NCBI GenBank assembly: GCA_033782935.1
Contig: JAWQEG010000062.1
Coordinates: 12,756,470 to 12,820,469 of the forward strand
Reading direction: 5' to 3'
DNA from: Petrolisthes cinctipes
Lineage: Eukaryota; Arthropoda; Malacostraca; Decapoda; Porcellanidae
Length of the DNA: 64,000 nt
In this document: positions 29,801-43,165 of the stretch, piece after piece
How the letters are laid out: every line of letters begins with the position of its first letter
Numbering within the stretch: the first letter of the stretch is position 1
Made by a program: the position numbers and the translations under genes
Notes under the pieces: model-generated
Databases searched by the model: none
The model's input: only the letters and a program-made list of their open reading frames with translations
What the model was told of the DNA's origin: nothing

Positions 29801-32800
29801 AAAATATCGATTTCAGCATGTTTTGGGCCTGTATTTTGAAAATACTCTAACACGGAGTGGGCATGTACAGATCGCTTCTGGGACTCAAAAATATCGAATT
29901 TTTGGGTATATTGAGCCTGAATTTGAGATATAATCGGGTACAGAAGATGCATACACATATCGACTTTGGGCACCTAAAATATCAATTTACAGCATGTTTT
30001 GGGCATGTATTTTGAAAATACTCTAACACGGGACCCAAAAATATCGAATTTTCGGTTGTTTTGAGCCTGAATTTGAGATGTAATCGGGTACTGAAGATGC
30101 ATGCACATATCGACTTTTAACACATAAATATCGATTTTGAGCATGTTTTGGGTCTGTAATTTATAAAACATTCTAGCAAAGAGTAGGCATGTACAGATCG
30201 CTTCTGGGACCCAAAAATATCGATTTTTCGGGTGTTTTGAGCCTGAATTTGGGATATAAACGGGTACAAAAGATGTATGCACATATCGACTTTGGACACC
30301 TAAAATATTGAATTTTAGCATGTTTTAAGCCTATATTTTGAAAACATTCTGGCACTGAGTAGACATGTACATATCGCTTCTGGGACTCAATAATATCGAA
30401 TTTTCGGATCAATTGAGTCTGAATTTGAGATATAATCGGGTACAGAAGATGCATGCACATATCGACTTTGGGCACCTAAAATATCGATTTTCAGCATGTT
30501 TTATTGCCTGTATTTTGAAAGTACTCTAACACGAAGTAGGCATGTACAGATCGCATCTGGGACCCAAAAATATTGAATTTTAGGGTATTTTGAGCCTGAA
30601 TTTGAGATATAAACGGGTACAGAAGATGCATGCACATATCGACTATGGGCAGCTAAAATATCGATTTTCAGCATGTTTTGGCTATGAATTTTGAAAATAC
30701 TAAAAAACAGAGTAGGCATATACAGATTGCTTCTGGAACCCAAAAATATCGAATTTTCGGGTGTTTTAATAATAAATATGAGATATAAACTGGTACAGAA
30801 CATGCATGCACATATCGACTTTGGACACCTAAAATATCGATTTTTAGCATGTTTTGAGCCTATATTTTGAAAACATTCTAACACTGAGTAGACATGTACA
30901 GATCGCTTCAGGGACCCAAAAATATCGAATTTTTGGGTGTTTTGAGCCTGCATTTGAGATATAAACGGGTAATGAAAATGCATGCACATATCGACTTTTT
31001 GCACCTAAAATAACGATTTTGAGCATGTTTTAAGTCTGTATTTTGAAGACATTCTAGCAAAGAGTAGGCATGTACAGATCGCTTCTGGGACCCAAAAATA
31101 TTGAATTTTAGGGTGTTTTGAGCCTGAATTTGAGATATAAACGGGTACAGAAGATGCATGCACATATCGACTATGGGCAGATAAAATATCGATTTTCAGC
31201 ATGTTTTGGGCATGTATTTTGAAAATACTCTAACTCGGAGTAGGTATGTACAGATCGCTTCTGGGACACAAAAAAATCAAATTTTCAGGAGTTTTGAGCC
31301 TCAATTTGAGATATAAACGGGTACAGAAGATGCATGTAGATATCGACTTTGTGCACCCAAAATATCGATTTTTAGCTTGTTTTAGGCTTATATTTCGAAA
31401 GTATTCTAGCAATGAGTAGGCATGTACAGATCGCTTCTGGGACAAAAAAATATCGAATTTTCGGGTGTTTTCAGCCTGAATTTGGGATATAAACGGGTAA
31501 AGAAGATGCATACAAATATTGACTTTGGGAACCTAAAATATCGATTTTGAGCATGTTTTGGGCATGTATTTTGAAAATACTCTAACACGGAGTAGACATG
31601 TACAGATCGCTTCTGGGACTCAATAATATCGAATTTTCGGATCTATTGAGCCTGAATTTGGGATATAAACGGGTACAGAAGATGCATGCACATATTGACT
31701 TTGGGCACCTCAAATATTGATTTTCAGCATGTTTTGGGCATGTATTTTGAAAATACTCTAACAAGGAATAGGCATGTACAGATCGCTTCTGGGACCCAAA
31801 AATATCGAATTTTTGGGTATTTTGAGCCTGAATTTGAGATATAATCGAGTACAGAAGATGCATGCACATATCGACTTTGAGCACCTAAAATATCGATTTT
31901 CAGCATGTTTTATTGCCTGTATTTTGAAAGTACTCTAACACGAAGTAGGCATGTACAGATCGCATCTGGGACCCAAAAATATTGAATTTTAGGGTGTTTT
32001 GAGCCTGAATTTGAGATATAAACGGGTACAGAAGATGCATGCACATATCGACTATGTGAAGCTAAAATATCGATTTTCAGCAAGTTTTGGGCATGTATTT
32101 TGAAAATACTCTAACACGGAGTATGCATATACAGATCGCTTCTGGGACCCAAAAATATCGAATTTTCGGGTGTTTTGAGCCTCAATTTGGGATATAAACG
32201 GGTAAAGAAGATGCATACACATATTGACTTTGGGCACCTAAAATATCGATTTTCAGCATGTTTTGGGCCTGTATTTTGAATATACTCTAACACGAAGTAG
32301 GCATGTACAGATCGCTTCAGGGACCCAAAAATATCGAATTTTCGGGTTTTCTGTGCCTGAATTTTGGATATAAACGGGTACAAAAGATGTATGTACATAT
32401 CGACTTTTTACACCTAAAATATCGATTTTTAGCATGCTTTAAGCCTATATCTTGAAAACATTTTAGCACTGAGTAGGCATGTAAATATCCCTTCTGGGAC
32501 CCAAAATTATCGAATTTTCGGGTGTTTTGAGCCAGAATTTGAGATATAAACCGGTACAGAAAATGCATGCTCATATTGACATTTAGCACCTAAAATATCG
32601 ATTTTTAGCATGTTTTAGGCCTACATTTAAAAAATATTCTAGCACTGAGTAGGCATGTACAGATCGCTTCAGGAACCCAAAAATATTGAATTTTCGGGGG
32701 TTTTGAGCCTGAATTTGGGATATAAACGGGTACAAAAGATGTATGCACATATCTACTTTGGACACCTAAAATATCGATTTTTAGCATGTTTTGAGCCTAT

Positions 32801-35800
32801 ATTTTGAAAACTTTCTAGCACTGAGTAGGCATGTACAGATCACTTCTGGAACCCAAAAATATCGAATTTTCGGGTGTTCTGAGCCTGAATTTTGGATATA
32901 AACGAATACAAAAGTTGTATGTACATATCGACTTTGGACACCTAAAATATCGATTTTTAGCATGCTTTAAGCCTATATCTTGAAAACATTTTAGCACTGA
33001 GTAGGCATGTAAATATCCCTTCTGGGACACAAAATTATCGAATTTTCGGGTGTTTTGAGCCAGAATTTGAGATATAAACCGGTACAGAAAATGCATGCTC
33101 ATATCGACATTTAGCACCTAAAATATCGATTTTTAGCATGTTTTGGGCCTTTATTTTGAAAATACTCTAACACGGAGTAGGCATGTACAGATCGCTTCAA
33201 GGACCCAAAAATAGCGAATTTTCGGGTGTTTTGAGCCTGAATTTGGGATATAAACGGGTACAAAAGATGTATGCACATATAGACTTTGGACACCTAAATT
33301 AAAGATTTTTAGCATGTTTTGAGCCTATATTTTGAAAACTTTCTAGCACTGAGTAGGCATGTACAGATCGCTTCTGGAACCCAAAAATATTGAATTTTCC
33401 GTTGTTTTGAGCCTGAATTTGAGATATAAACGGGTACAGAAGATGCATGCACATATCGACTTTGGGCACCTAAAATATCGATTTTCAGCATGTTTTGGGC
33501 CTGTATTTTGAAAGTACTCTAACACGGAGTAGGCATGTACACATCTCTTCTGGAACCCAAAAATATCGAGTTTTCGGGTGTTTTGATCCTGAATTTGAGA
33601 TATAAACGAGTACAGAAGATGCATGCAGATATCGACTTTGGGCACCCAAAATATCGATTTTTAGCATGTTTTGGGCCTATATTTTGAAAGTATTCTAGCC
33701 ATGAGTAGGGATGTACAGATCGCTTCTGGGACAAAAAAATATCGAATTTTCGGGTGTTTTCAGCCTGAATTTGGGATATAAACGGGTATAGAATATGCAT
33801 ACACATATTGACTTTGGACACCTAAAATATCGATTTTTAGCATGTTTTGGGCCTACATTTAAAAAATATTCTAGAACTGAGTAGGCATGTACAGATCGCT
33901 TCATGGACCCAAAAATATCGAATTTTCGGGTGTTTTTACCCTGAATTTGGGATATAAACGGGTACAAAAGATGTATGCACATATCGACTGTGGCCACCTA
34001 AAATATCGATTTTTAGCATGTTTTAAGCCTATATTTTGAAAACATTCTAGCACTGAGTAGACATGTAGAGAACGCTTATGGGACTCAAAATATCGAATTT
34101 TCGGGTGTTTTGACCCTGAATTTGAGATATAAACGGGTACAGAAGATGCATGCACATATCGACATTGGACACCTAAAATATCGAATTTTAGCATGTTTTA
34201 GGCCAATATTTTGAAAACATTCTAGCACTGAGTAGACATGTACAGATCGCTTCTGGGACAAAAAAATATCGATTTTTCGGGTGTTTTGAGCCTGAATTTG
34301 GGATATAAACAGGTACAGATGATGCATGCACATATCGACTTTGGGCACCTAAAATATCGATTTTCAGCATGTTTTGGGATTGTATTTTGAAAGTACTCTA
34401 ACACGAAGTAGGCATATACAGATCGCTTCTGGGACCCAAAATTATCGAATTTTCGGGTGTTTTGAGCCTGAATTTGGGATTTAAACGGGTACAGAAGATG
34501 CATACACATATCGACTTTTTGCACCTAATATATCGATTTTGAGCATGTTTTGGGTCTGTATCTTGAAAACATTCTAAGAATGAGTAGGTATGTACATATC
34601 GCTTCTGGGACCCAAAAATATCGAATTTTCGGGTGTTTTGAGCCTGAATTTGGGATATAAACAAGTACAAAAGATGTATGCACATATCGACTTTGGACAC
34701 CTAAAATATCGAATTTTAGCATGTTTTAGGCCTATATTTTGAAAACATTCTAGCACTGAGTAGACATGTACAGATCGCTTCTGGGACCCAAAAATATCGA
34801 ATTTTCGGTTGTTTTGAGCCAGAATTTGAGATATAATCGGGTACTGAAGATGCATGCATATATCGACTTTTAGCACCTAAAATATCGATTTTGAGCATGT
34901 TTTGGGTCTATATTCTATAAAACATTCTAGCAAAGAGTAGGCATGTACAGATCGCTTCTGGGACCCAAAAATATCGATTTTTCGGGTGTTTTGAGCCTGA
35001 ATTTGAGATATAAACGGGTACAGAAGATGCATGCACATATCGACTTTGGGCACCCAAAATATCGATTTTGAGCATGTTTTTGGCATCTATTTTAAAAATA
35101 CTCTAACACGATGTAGGCATGTACAGATCGCTTCTGGGACACCAAAATATTGAATTTTTGGGTGTTTTGAGCCTGAATTTGAGATATAAACGGGTACTGA
35201 AGATGCAGGCACATATCGACTTTGGGCACCCCAAATATCGATTCTAGCATGTTTTAGGCCTGTATTTTGAAAATACTCTAACAAGGAATAGGCATGTACA
35301 GATCGCTTCTGGGACAAAAAAATATCGAATTTTTGGGTATTTTTAGCCTGAATTTGAGATATAATCGAGTACAGAAGATGCATGCACATATCGACTTTTG
35401 CACCTAAAATATCGATTTCAGCATGTTTTGGGCCTGTATTTTGAAAGTACTCTAACACGGAGTAGGCATGTACAGATCGCTTCTGGGACCCAAAAATATT
35501 GAATTTTCTGGTGATTTGAGCATTAATTTGAGATATAAACGGTAACAGAAGATGCATACACATATCGACTTTTCCACCTAAAATATCGATTTCAGCATGT
35601 TTTGGGCCTGTATTTTGAAAATACTCTAACACGGAGTGGGCATGTACAGATCGCTTCTGGGACTCAAAAATATCGAATTTTTGGGTATATTGAGCCTGAA
35701 TTTGAGATATAATCGGGTACAGAAGATGCATACACATATCGACTTTGGGCACCTAAAATATCAATTTACAGCATGTTTTGGGCATGTATTTTGAAAATAC

Positions 35801-37293
35801 TCTAACACGGGACCCAAAAATATCGAATTTTCGGTTGTTTTGAGCCTGAATTTGAGATGTAATCGGGTACTGAAGATGCATGCACATATCGACTTTTAAC
35901 ACATAAATATCGATTTTGAGCATGTTTTGGGTCTGTAATTTATAAAACATTCTAGCAAAGAGTAGGCATGTACAGATCGCTTCTGGGACCCAAAAATATT
36001 GAATTTTAGGGTGTTTTGAGCCTGAATTTGAGATATAAACGGGTACAGAAGATGCATGCACATATCGACTATGGGCAGATAAAATATCGATTTTCAGCAT
36101 GTTTTGGGCATGTATTTTGAAAATACTCTAACTCGGAGTAGGTATGTACAGATCGCTTCTGGGACACAAAAAAATCAAATTTTCAGGAGTTTTGAGCCTC
36201 AATTTGAGATATAAACGGGTACAGAAGATGCATGTAGATATCGACTTTGTGCACCCAAAATATCGATTTTTAGCTTGTTTTAGGCTTATATTTCGAAAGT
36301 ATTCTAGCAATGAGTAGGCATGTACAGATCGCTTCTGGGACAAAAAAATATCGAATTTTCGGGTGTTTTCAGCCTGAATTTGGGATATAAACGGGTAAAG
36401 AAGATGCATACAAATATTGACTTTGGGAACCTAAAATATCGATTTTGAGCATGTTTTGGGCATGTATTTTGAAAATACTCTAACACGGAGTAGACATGTA
36501 CAGATCGCTTCTGGGACTCAATAATATCGAATTTTCGGATCTATTGAGCCTGAATTTGGGATATAAACGGGTACAGAAGATGCATGCACATATTGACTTT
36601 GGGCACCTCAAATATTGATTTTCAGCATGTTTTGGGCATGTATTTTGAAAATACTCTAACAAGGAATAGGCATGTACAGATCGCTTCTGGGACCCAAAAA
36701 TATCGAATTTTTGGGTATTTTGAGCCTGAATTTGAGATATAATCGAGTACAGAAGATGCATGCACATATCGACTTTGAGCACCTAAAATATCGATTTTCA
36801 GCATGTTTTATTGCCTGTATTTTGAAAGTACTCTAACACGAAGTAGGCATGTACAGATCGCATCTGGGACCCAAAAATATTGAATTTTAGGGTGTTTTGA
36901 GCCTGAATTTGAGATATAAACGGGTACAGAAGATGCATGCACATATCGACTATGTGAAGCTAAAATATCGATTTTCAGCAAGTTTTGGGCATGTATTTTG
37001 AAAATACTCTAACACGGAGTATGCATATACAGATCGCTTCTGGGACCCAAAAATATCGAATTTTCGGGTGTTTTGAGCCTCAATTTGGGATATAAACGGG
37101 TAAAGAAGATGCATACACATATTGACTTTGGGCACCTAAAATATCGATTTTCAGCATGTTTTGGGCCTGTATTTTGAATATACTCTAACACGAAGTAGGC
37201 ATGTACAGATCGCTTCAGGGACCCAAAAATATCGAATTTTCGGGTTTTCTGTGCCTGAATTTTGGATATAAACGGGTACAAAAGATGTATGTA
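20838..37293. repeat. Satellite block 2: 5,779-bp higher-order unit, three tandem copies
   Basis: Sequence starting at about 20,838 recurs at 26,617 and 32,396, a shift of 5,779 bp (33 monomers less 29 bp). Part of the shortfall is a 25-bp deletion inside one monomer, seen in all copies at about 24,252, 30,031 and 35,810. Copies are nearly identical over kilobases; I noticed only scattered single-base differences, such as near 26,404 versus 32,183. Exceptions are about 21,223-21,550, where copy 1 resembles the sequence at 38,735 and 41,369 more than its own counterparts, suggesting a conversion patch, and copy 3, which is 881 bp shorter. This is the signature of very recent amplification. Confidence 0.93.
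35945..36000. other. Five-monomer deletion junction in higher-order copy 3
   Basis: Up to about 35,998 copy 3 follows copy 2 at offset 5,779 (35,950 corresponds to 30,171). From there on it follows copy 2 at offset 4,898 (35,950 also aligns with 31,052). The missing 881 bp equals five 176-bp monomers plus one base. The two parental sites share about 53 bp that begin ACATTCTAGCAAAGAG and run to the AAAAATAT before a CGA/TGA difference, so the exchange occurred somewhere in that homologous stretch. Confidence 0.9.
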
Positions 37294-38920
37294 CATATCG
37301 ACTTTTTACACCTAAAATATCGATTTTTAGCATGCTTTAAGCCTATATCTTGAAAACATTTTAGCACTGAGTAGGCATGTAAATATCCCTTCTGGGACCC
37401 AAAATTATCGAATTTTCGGGTGTTTTGAGCCAGAATTTGAGATATAAACCGGTACAGAAAATGCATGCTCATATTGACATTTAGCACCTAAAATATCGAT
37501 TTTTAGCATGTTTTAGGCCTACATTTAAAAAATATTCTAGCACTGAGTAGGCATGTACAGATCGCTTCAGGAACCCAAAAATATTGAATTTTCGGGGGTT
37601 TTGAGCCTGAATTTGGGATATAAACGGGTACAAAAGATGTATGCACATATCTACTTTGGACACCTAAAATATCGATTTTTAGCATGTTTTGAGCCTATAT
37701 TTTGAAAACTTTCTAGCACTGAGTAGGCATGTACAGATCACTTCTGGAACCCAAAAATATCGAATTTTCGGGTGTTCTGAGCCTGAATTTTGGATATAAA
37801 CGAATACAAAAGTTGTATGTACATATCGACTTTGGACACCTAAAATATCGATTTTTAGCATGCTTTAAGCCTATATCTTGAAAACATTTTAGCACTGAGT
37901 AGGCATGTAAATATCCCTTCTGGGACACAAAATTATCGAATTTTCGGGTGTTTTGAGCCAGAATTTGAGATATAAACCGGTACAGAAAATGCATGCTCAT
38001 ATTGACATTTAGCACCTAAAATATCGATTTTTAGCATGTTTTAGGCCTACATTTAAAAAATATTCTAGCACTGAGTAGGCATGTACAGATCGCTTCAGGA
38101 ACCCAAAAATATTGAATTTTCGGGTGTTTTGAGCCTGAATTTGGGATATAAACGGGTACAAAAGATGTATGCACATATCTACTTTGGACACCTAAAATAT
38201 CGATTTTTAGCATGTTTTCAGCCTATATTTTGAAAACTTTCTAGCACTGAGTAGGCATGTACAGATCACTTCTGGAACCCAAAAATATCGAATTTTCGGG
38301 TGTTCTGAGCCTGAATTTTGGATATAAACGAATACAAAAGATGTATGTACATATCGACTTTGGACACCTAAAATATCGATTTTTAGCATGCTTTAAGCCT
38401 ATATCTTGAAAACATTTTAGCACTGAGTAGGCATGTAAATATCACTTCTGGGACACAAAATTATCGAATTTTAGGGTGTTTTGAGCCAGAATTTGAGATA
38501 TAAACCGGTACAGAAAATGCATGCTCATATTGACATTTAGCACCTAAAATATCGATTTTTAGCATGTTTTAGGCCTACATTTAAAAAATATTCTAGCACT
38601 GAGTAGGCATGTACAGATCGCTTCAGGAACCCAAAAATATTGAATTTTCGGGTGTTTTGAGCCTGAATTTGGGATATAAACGGGTACAAAAGATGTATGC
38701 ACATATCTACTTTGGACACCTAAAATATCGATTTTTAGCATGTTTTCAGCCTATATTTTGAAAACTTTCTAGCACTGAGTAGGCATGTACAGATCACTTC
38801 TGGAACCCAAAAATATTGAATTTTCCGTTGTTTTGAGCCTAAATTTTGGATATAAACGAATACAAAAGATGTATGCACATATCGACTTTGGACACCTAAA
38901 ATATCTATTTTTAGCATGCT
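37294..38920. repeat. Trimeric (528-bp) higher-order repeat, about three units
   Basis: A set of three distinguishable monomers recurs every 528 bp (3 x 176) here: a monomer with CTTTAAGCCTATATCTTG and AAACCGGTACAG, one with CATTTAGCACC and CCTACATTTAAAAAAT, and one with AACTTTCTAGC. Successive copies align at 37,481, 38,009 and 38,537. The same trimer occurs once per 5,779-bp unit (for example near 21,025, 26,804 and 32,583), so it expanded locally at this end of the block. Only at multiples of three monomers does the reading frame return, which also explains some of the long spurious frames. Confidence 0.85.
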
Positions 38921-41900
38921 TTAAGCTTATATTTTGAAATTTTTTTAGCACTGAGTAGGCATGTAAATATCCCTTCTGGGACCCAAAATTATCGAATTTT
39001 CGGGTGTTTTGAGCCTGAATTTGAGATATAAACCGGTACAGAAAATGCATGCTCATATCGACATTTAGCACCTAAAATATCGATTTTTAGCATGTTTTGG
39101 GCCTGTATTTTGAAAATCCTCTAACACGGAGTAGGCATGTACAGATCGCTTCAAGGACCCAAAAATAACGAATTTTCGGGTGTTTTGAGCCTGAATTTGG
39201 GATATAAACGGGTACAAAAGATGTATGCACATATAGACTTTGGACACCTAAATTAAAGATTTTTAGCATGTTTTGAGCCTATATTTTGAAAACTTTCTAG
39301 CACTGAGTAGGCATGTACAGATCGCTTCTGGAACCCAAAAATATTGAATTTTCCGTTGTTTTGAGCCTGAATTTGAGATATAAACGGGTACAGAAGATGC
39401 ATGCACATATCGACTTTGGGCACCTAAAATATCGATTTTCAGCATGTTTTGGGCCTGTATTTTGAAAGTACTCTAACACGGAGTAGGCATGTACACATCT
39501 CTTCTGGGACCCAAAAATATCGAGTTTTCGGGTGTTTTGATCCTGAATTTGAGATATAAACGAGTACAGAAGATGCATGCAGATATCGACTTTGGGCACC
39601 CAAAATATCGATTTTTAGCATGTTTTGGGCCTATATTTTGAAAGTATTCTAGCCATGAGTAGGGATGTACAGATCGCTTCTGGGACAAAAAAATATCGAA
39701 TTTTCGGGTGTTTTCAGCCTGTATTTGGGATATAAACGGGTATAGAATATGCATACACATATTGACTTTGGACACCTAAAATATCGATTTTTAGCATGTT
39801 TTGGGCCTACATTTAAAAAATATTCTAGAACTGAGTAGGCATGTACAGATCGCTTCATGGACCCAAAAATATCGAATTTTCGGGTGTTTTTACCCTGAAT
39901 TTCTGATATAAACGGGTACAAAAGATGTATGCACATATCGACTGTGGACACCTAAAATATCGATTTTTAGCATGTTTTAAGCCTATATTTTGAAAACATT
40001 CTAGCACTGAGTAGACATGTAGAGAACGCTTATGGGACTCAAAATATCGAATTTTCGGGTGTTTTGACCCTGAATTTGAGATATAAACGGGTAGAGAAGA
40101 TGCATGCACATATCGACTTTGGGCACCCCAAATATCGATTCTAGCATGTTTTAGGCCTGTATTTTGAAAATACTCTAACAAGGAATAGGCATGTACAGAT
40201 CGCTTCTGGGACAAAAAAATATCGAATTTTTAGGTATTTTTAGCCTGAATTTGAGATATAATCGAGTACAGAAGATGCATGCACATATCGACTTTTGCAC
40301 CTAAAATATCGATTTCAGCATGTTTTGGGCCTGTATTTTGAAAGTACTCTAACACGGAGTAGGCATGTACAGATCGCTTCTGGGACCCAAAAATATTGAA
40401 TTTTCTGGTGATTTGAGCATTAATTTGAGATATAAACGGTAACAGAAGATGCATGCAGATATCGACTTTTGCACCTAAAATATCGATTTCAGCATGTTTT
40501 GTGCCTGTATTTTGAAAATACTCTAACACGGAGTGGGCATGTACAGATCGCTTCTGGGACCCAAAAATATCGAATTTTTGGGTATATTGAGACTGAATTT
40601 GAGATATAATCGGGTACAGAAGAAGCATACACATATCGACTTTGGGCACCTAAAATATCAATTTACAGCATGTTTTGGGCCTGTATTTTGAAAGTACTCT
40701 AACACAGAGTAAGCATGTTCAGATCGCTTCTGGGACCCTAAAATATTGAATTTTCGGGTGATTTGAGCCTGTATTTGAGAAATAAACGGGTACAGAAGAT
40801 GCATGCACATATCGACTATGTGAAGCTAAAATATCGATTTTTAGCATGTTTTCAGCCTTTATTTTGAAAACTTTCTAGCACTGAGTAGGCATGTACAGAT
40901 CACTTCTGGAACCCAAAAATATCGAATTTTCGGGTGTTCTGAGCCTGAATTTTGGATATAAACGAATACAAAAGATGTATGTACATATCGACTTTGGACA
41001 CCTAAAATATCGATTTTTAGCATGCTTTAAGCCTATATCTTGAAAACATTTTAGCACTGATTAGGCATGTAAATATCACTTCTGGGACACAAAATTATCG
41101 AATTTTAGGGTGTTTTGAGCCAGAATTTGAGATATAAACCGGTACAGAAAATACATGCTCATATTGACATTTAGCACCTAAAATATCGATTTTTAGCATG
41201 TTTTAGGCCTACATTTAAAAAATATTCTAGCACTGAGTAGGCATGTACAGATCGCTTCAGGAACCCAAAAATATTGAATTTTCGGGGGTTTTGAGCCTAA
41301 ATTTGGGATATAAACGGGTACAAAAGATGTATGCACATATCTACTTTGGACACCTAAAATATCGATTTTTAGCATGTTTTCAGCCTATATTTTGAAAACT
41401 TTCTAGCACTGAGTAGGCATGTACAGATCACTTCTGGAACCCAAAAATATTGAATTTTCCGTTGTTTTGAGCCTGAATTTTGGATATAAACGAATACAAA
41501 AGATGTATGCACATATCGACTTTGGACACCTAAAATATCTATTTTTAGCATGCTTTAAGCCTATATTTTGAAATTTTTTTAGCACTGAGTAGGCATGTAA
41601 ATATCCCTTCTGGGACCCAAAATTATCGAATTTTCGGGTGTTTTGAGCCTGAATTTGAGATATAAACCGGTACAGAAAATGCATGCTCATATCGACATTT
41701 AGCACCTAAAATATCGATTTTTAGCATGTTTTGGGCCTGTATTTTGAAAATACTCTAACACGGAGTAGGCATGTACAGATCGCTTCAAGGACCCAAAAAT
41801 AACGAATTTTCGGGTGTTTTGAGCCTGAATTTGGGATATAAACGGGTACAAAAGATGTATGCACATATAGACTTTGGACACCTAAATTAAAGATTTTTAG

Positions 41901-43165
41901 CATGTTTTGAGCCTATATTTTGAAAACTTTCTAGCACTGAGTAGGCATGTACAGATCGCTTCTGGAACCCAAAAATATTGAATTTTCCGTTGTTTTGAGC
42001 CTGAATTTGAGATATAAACGGGTACAGAAGATGCATGCACATATCGACTTTGGGCACCTAAAATATCGATTTTCAGCATGTTTTGGGCCTGTATTTTGAA
42101 AGTACTCTAACACGGAGTAGGCATGTACACATCTCTTCTGGGACCCAAAAATATCGAGTTTTCGGGTGTTTTGATCCTGAATTTGAGATATAAACGAGTA
42201 CAGAAGATGCATGCAGATATCGACTTTGGGCACCCAAAATATCGATTTTTAGCATGTTTTGGGCCTATATTTTGAAAGTATTCTAGCCATGAGTAGGGAT
42301 GTACAGATCGCTTCTGGGACAAAAAAATATCGAATTTTCGGGTGTTTTCAGCCTGAATTTGGGATATAAACGGGTATAGAATATGCATACACATATTGAC
42401 TTTGGACACCTAAAATATCGATTTTTAGCATGTTTTGGGCCTACATTTAAAAAATATTCTAGAACTGAGTAGGCATGTACAGATCGCTTCATGGACCCAA
42501 AAATATCGAATTTTCGGGTGTTTTTACCCTGAATTTCTGATATAAACGGGTACAAAAGATGTATGCACATATCGACTGTGGACACCTAAAATATCGATTT
42601 TTAGCATGTTTTAAGCCTATATTTTGAAAACATTCTAGCACTGAGTAGACATGTAGAGAACGCTTATGGGACTCAAAATATCGAATTTTCGGGTGTTTTG
42701 ACCCTGAATTTGAGATATAAACGGGTAGAGAAGATGCATGCACATATCGACTTTGGGCACCCCAAATATCGATTCTAGCATGTTTTAGGCCTGTATTTTG
42801 AAAATACTCTAACAAGGAATAGGCATGTACAGATCGCTTCTGGGACAAAAAAATATTGAATTTTTAGGTATTTTTAGCCTGAATTTGAGATATAATCGAG
42901 TACAGAAGATGCATGCACATATCGACTTTTGCACCTAAAATATCGATTTCAGCATGTTTTGGGCCTGTATTTTGAAAGTACTCTAACACGGAGTAGGCAT
43001 GTACAGATCGCTTCTGGGACCCAAAAATATTGAATTTTCTGGTGATTTGAGCATTAATTTGAGATATAAACGGTAACAGAAGATGCATGCACATATCGAC
43101 TTTTGCACCTAAAATATCGATTTCAGCATGTTTTGGGCCTGTATTTTGAAAATACTCTAACACGG
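38192..43165. repeat. Satellite block 3: 2,634-bp higher-order unit, two copies
   Basis: Sequence from about 38,192 recurs from about 40,826 at a constant offset of 2,634 bp (15 monomers less 6 bp). Examples are 38,241 with 40,875, 39,297 with 41,931, and 39,855 with 42,489. The second copy breaks off near 43,165, where the 3,873-bp unit begins. It overlaps the last trimer of the previous block, so block borders are transitions rather than sharp ends. Confidence 0.88.
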
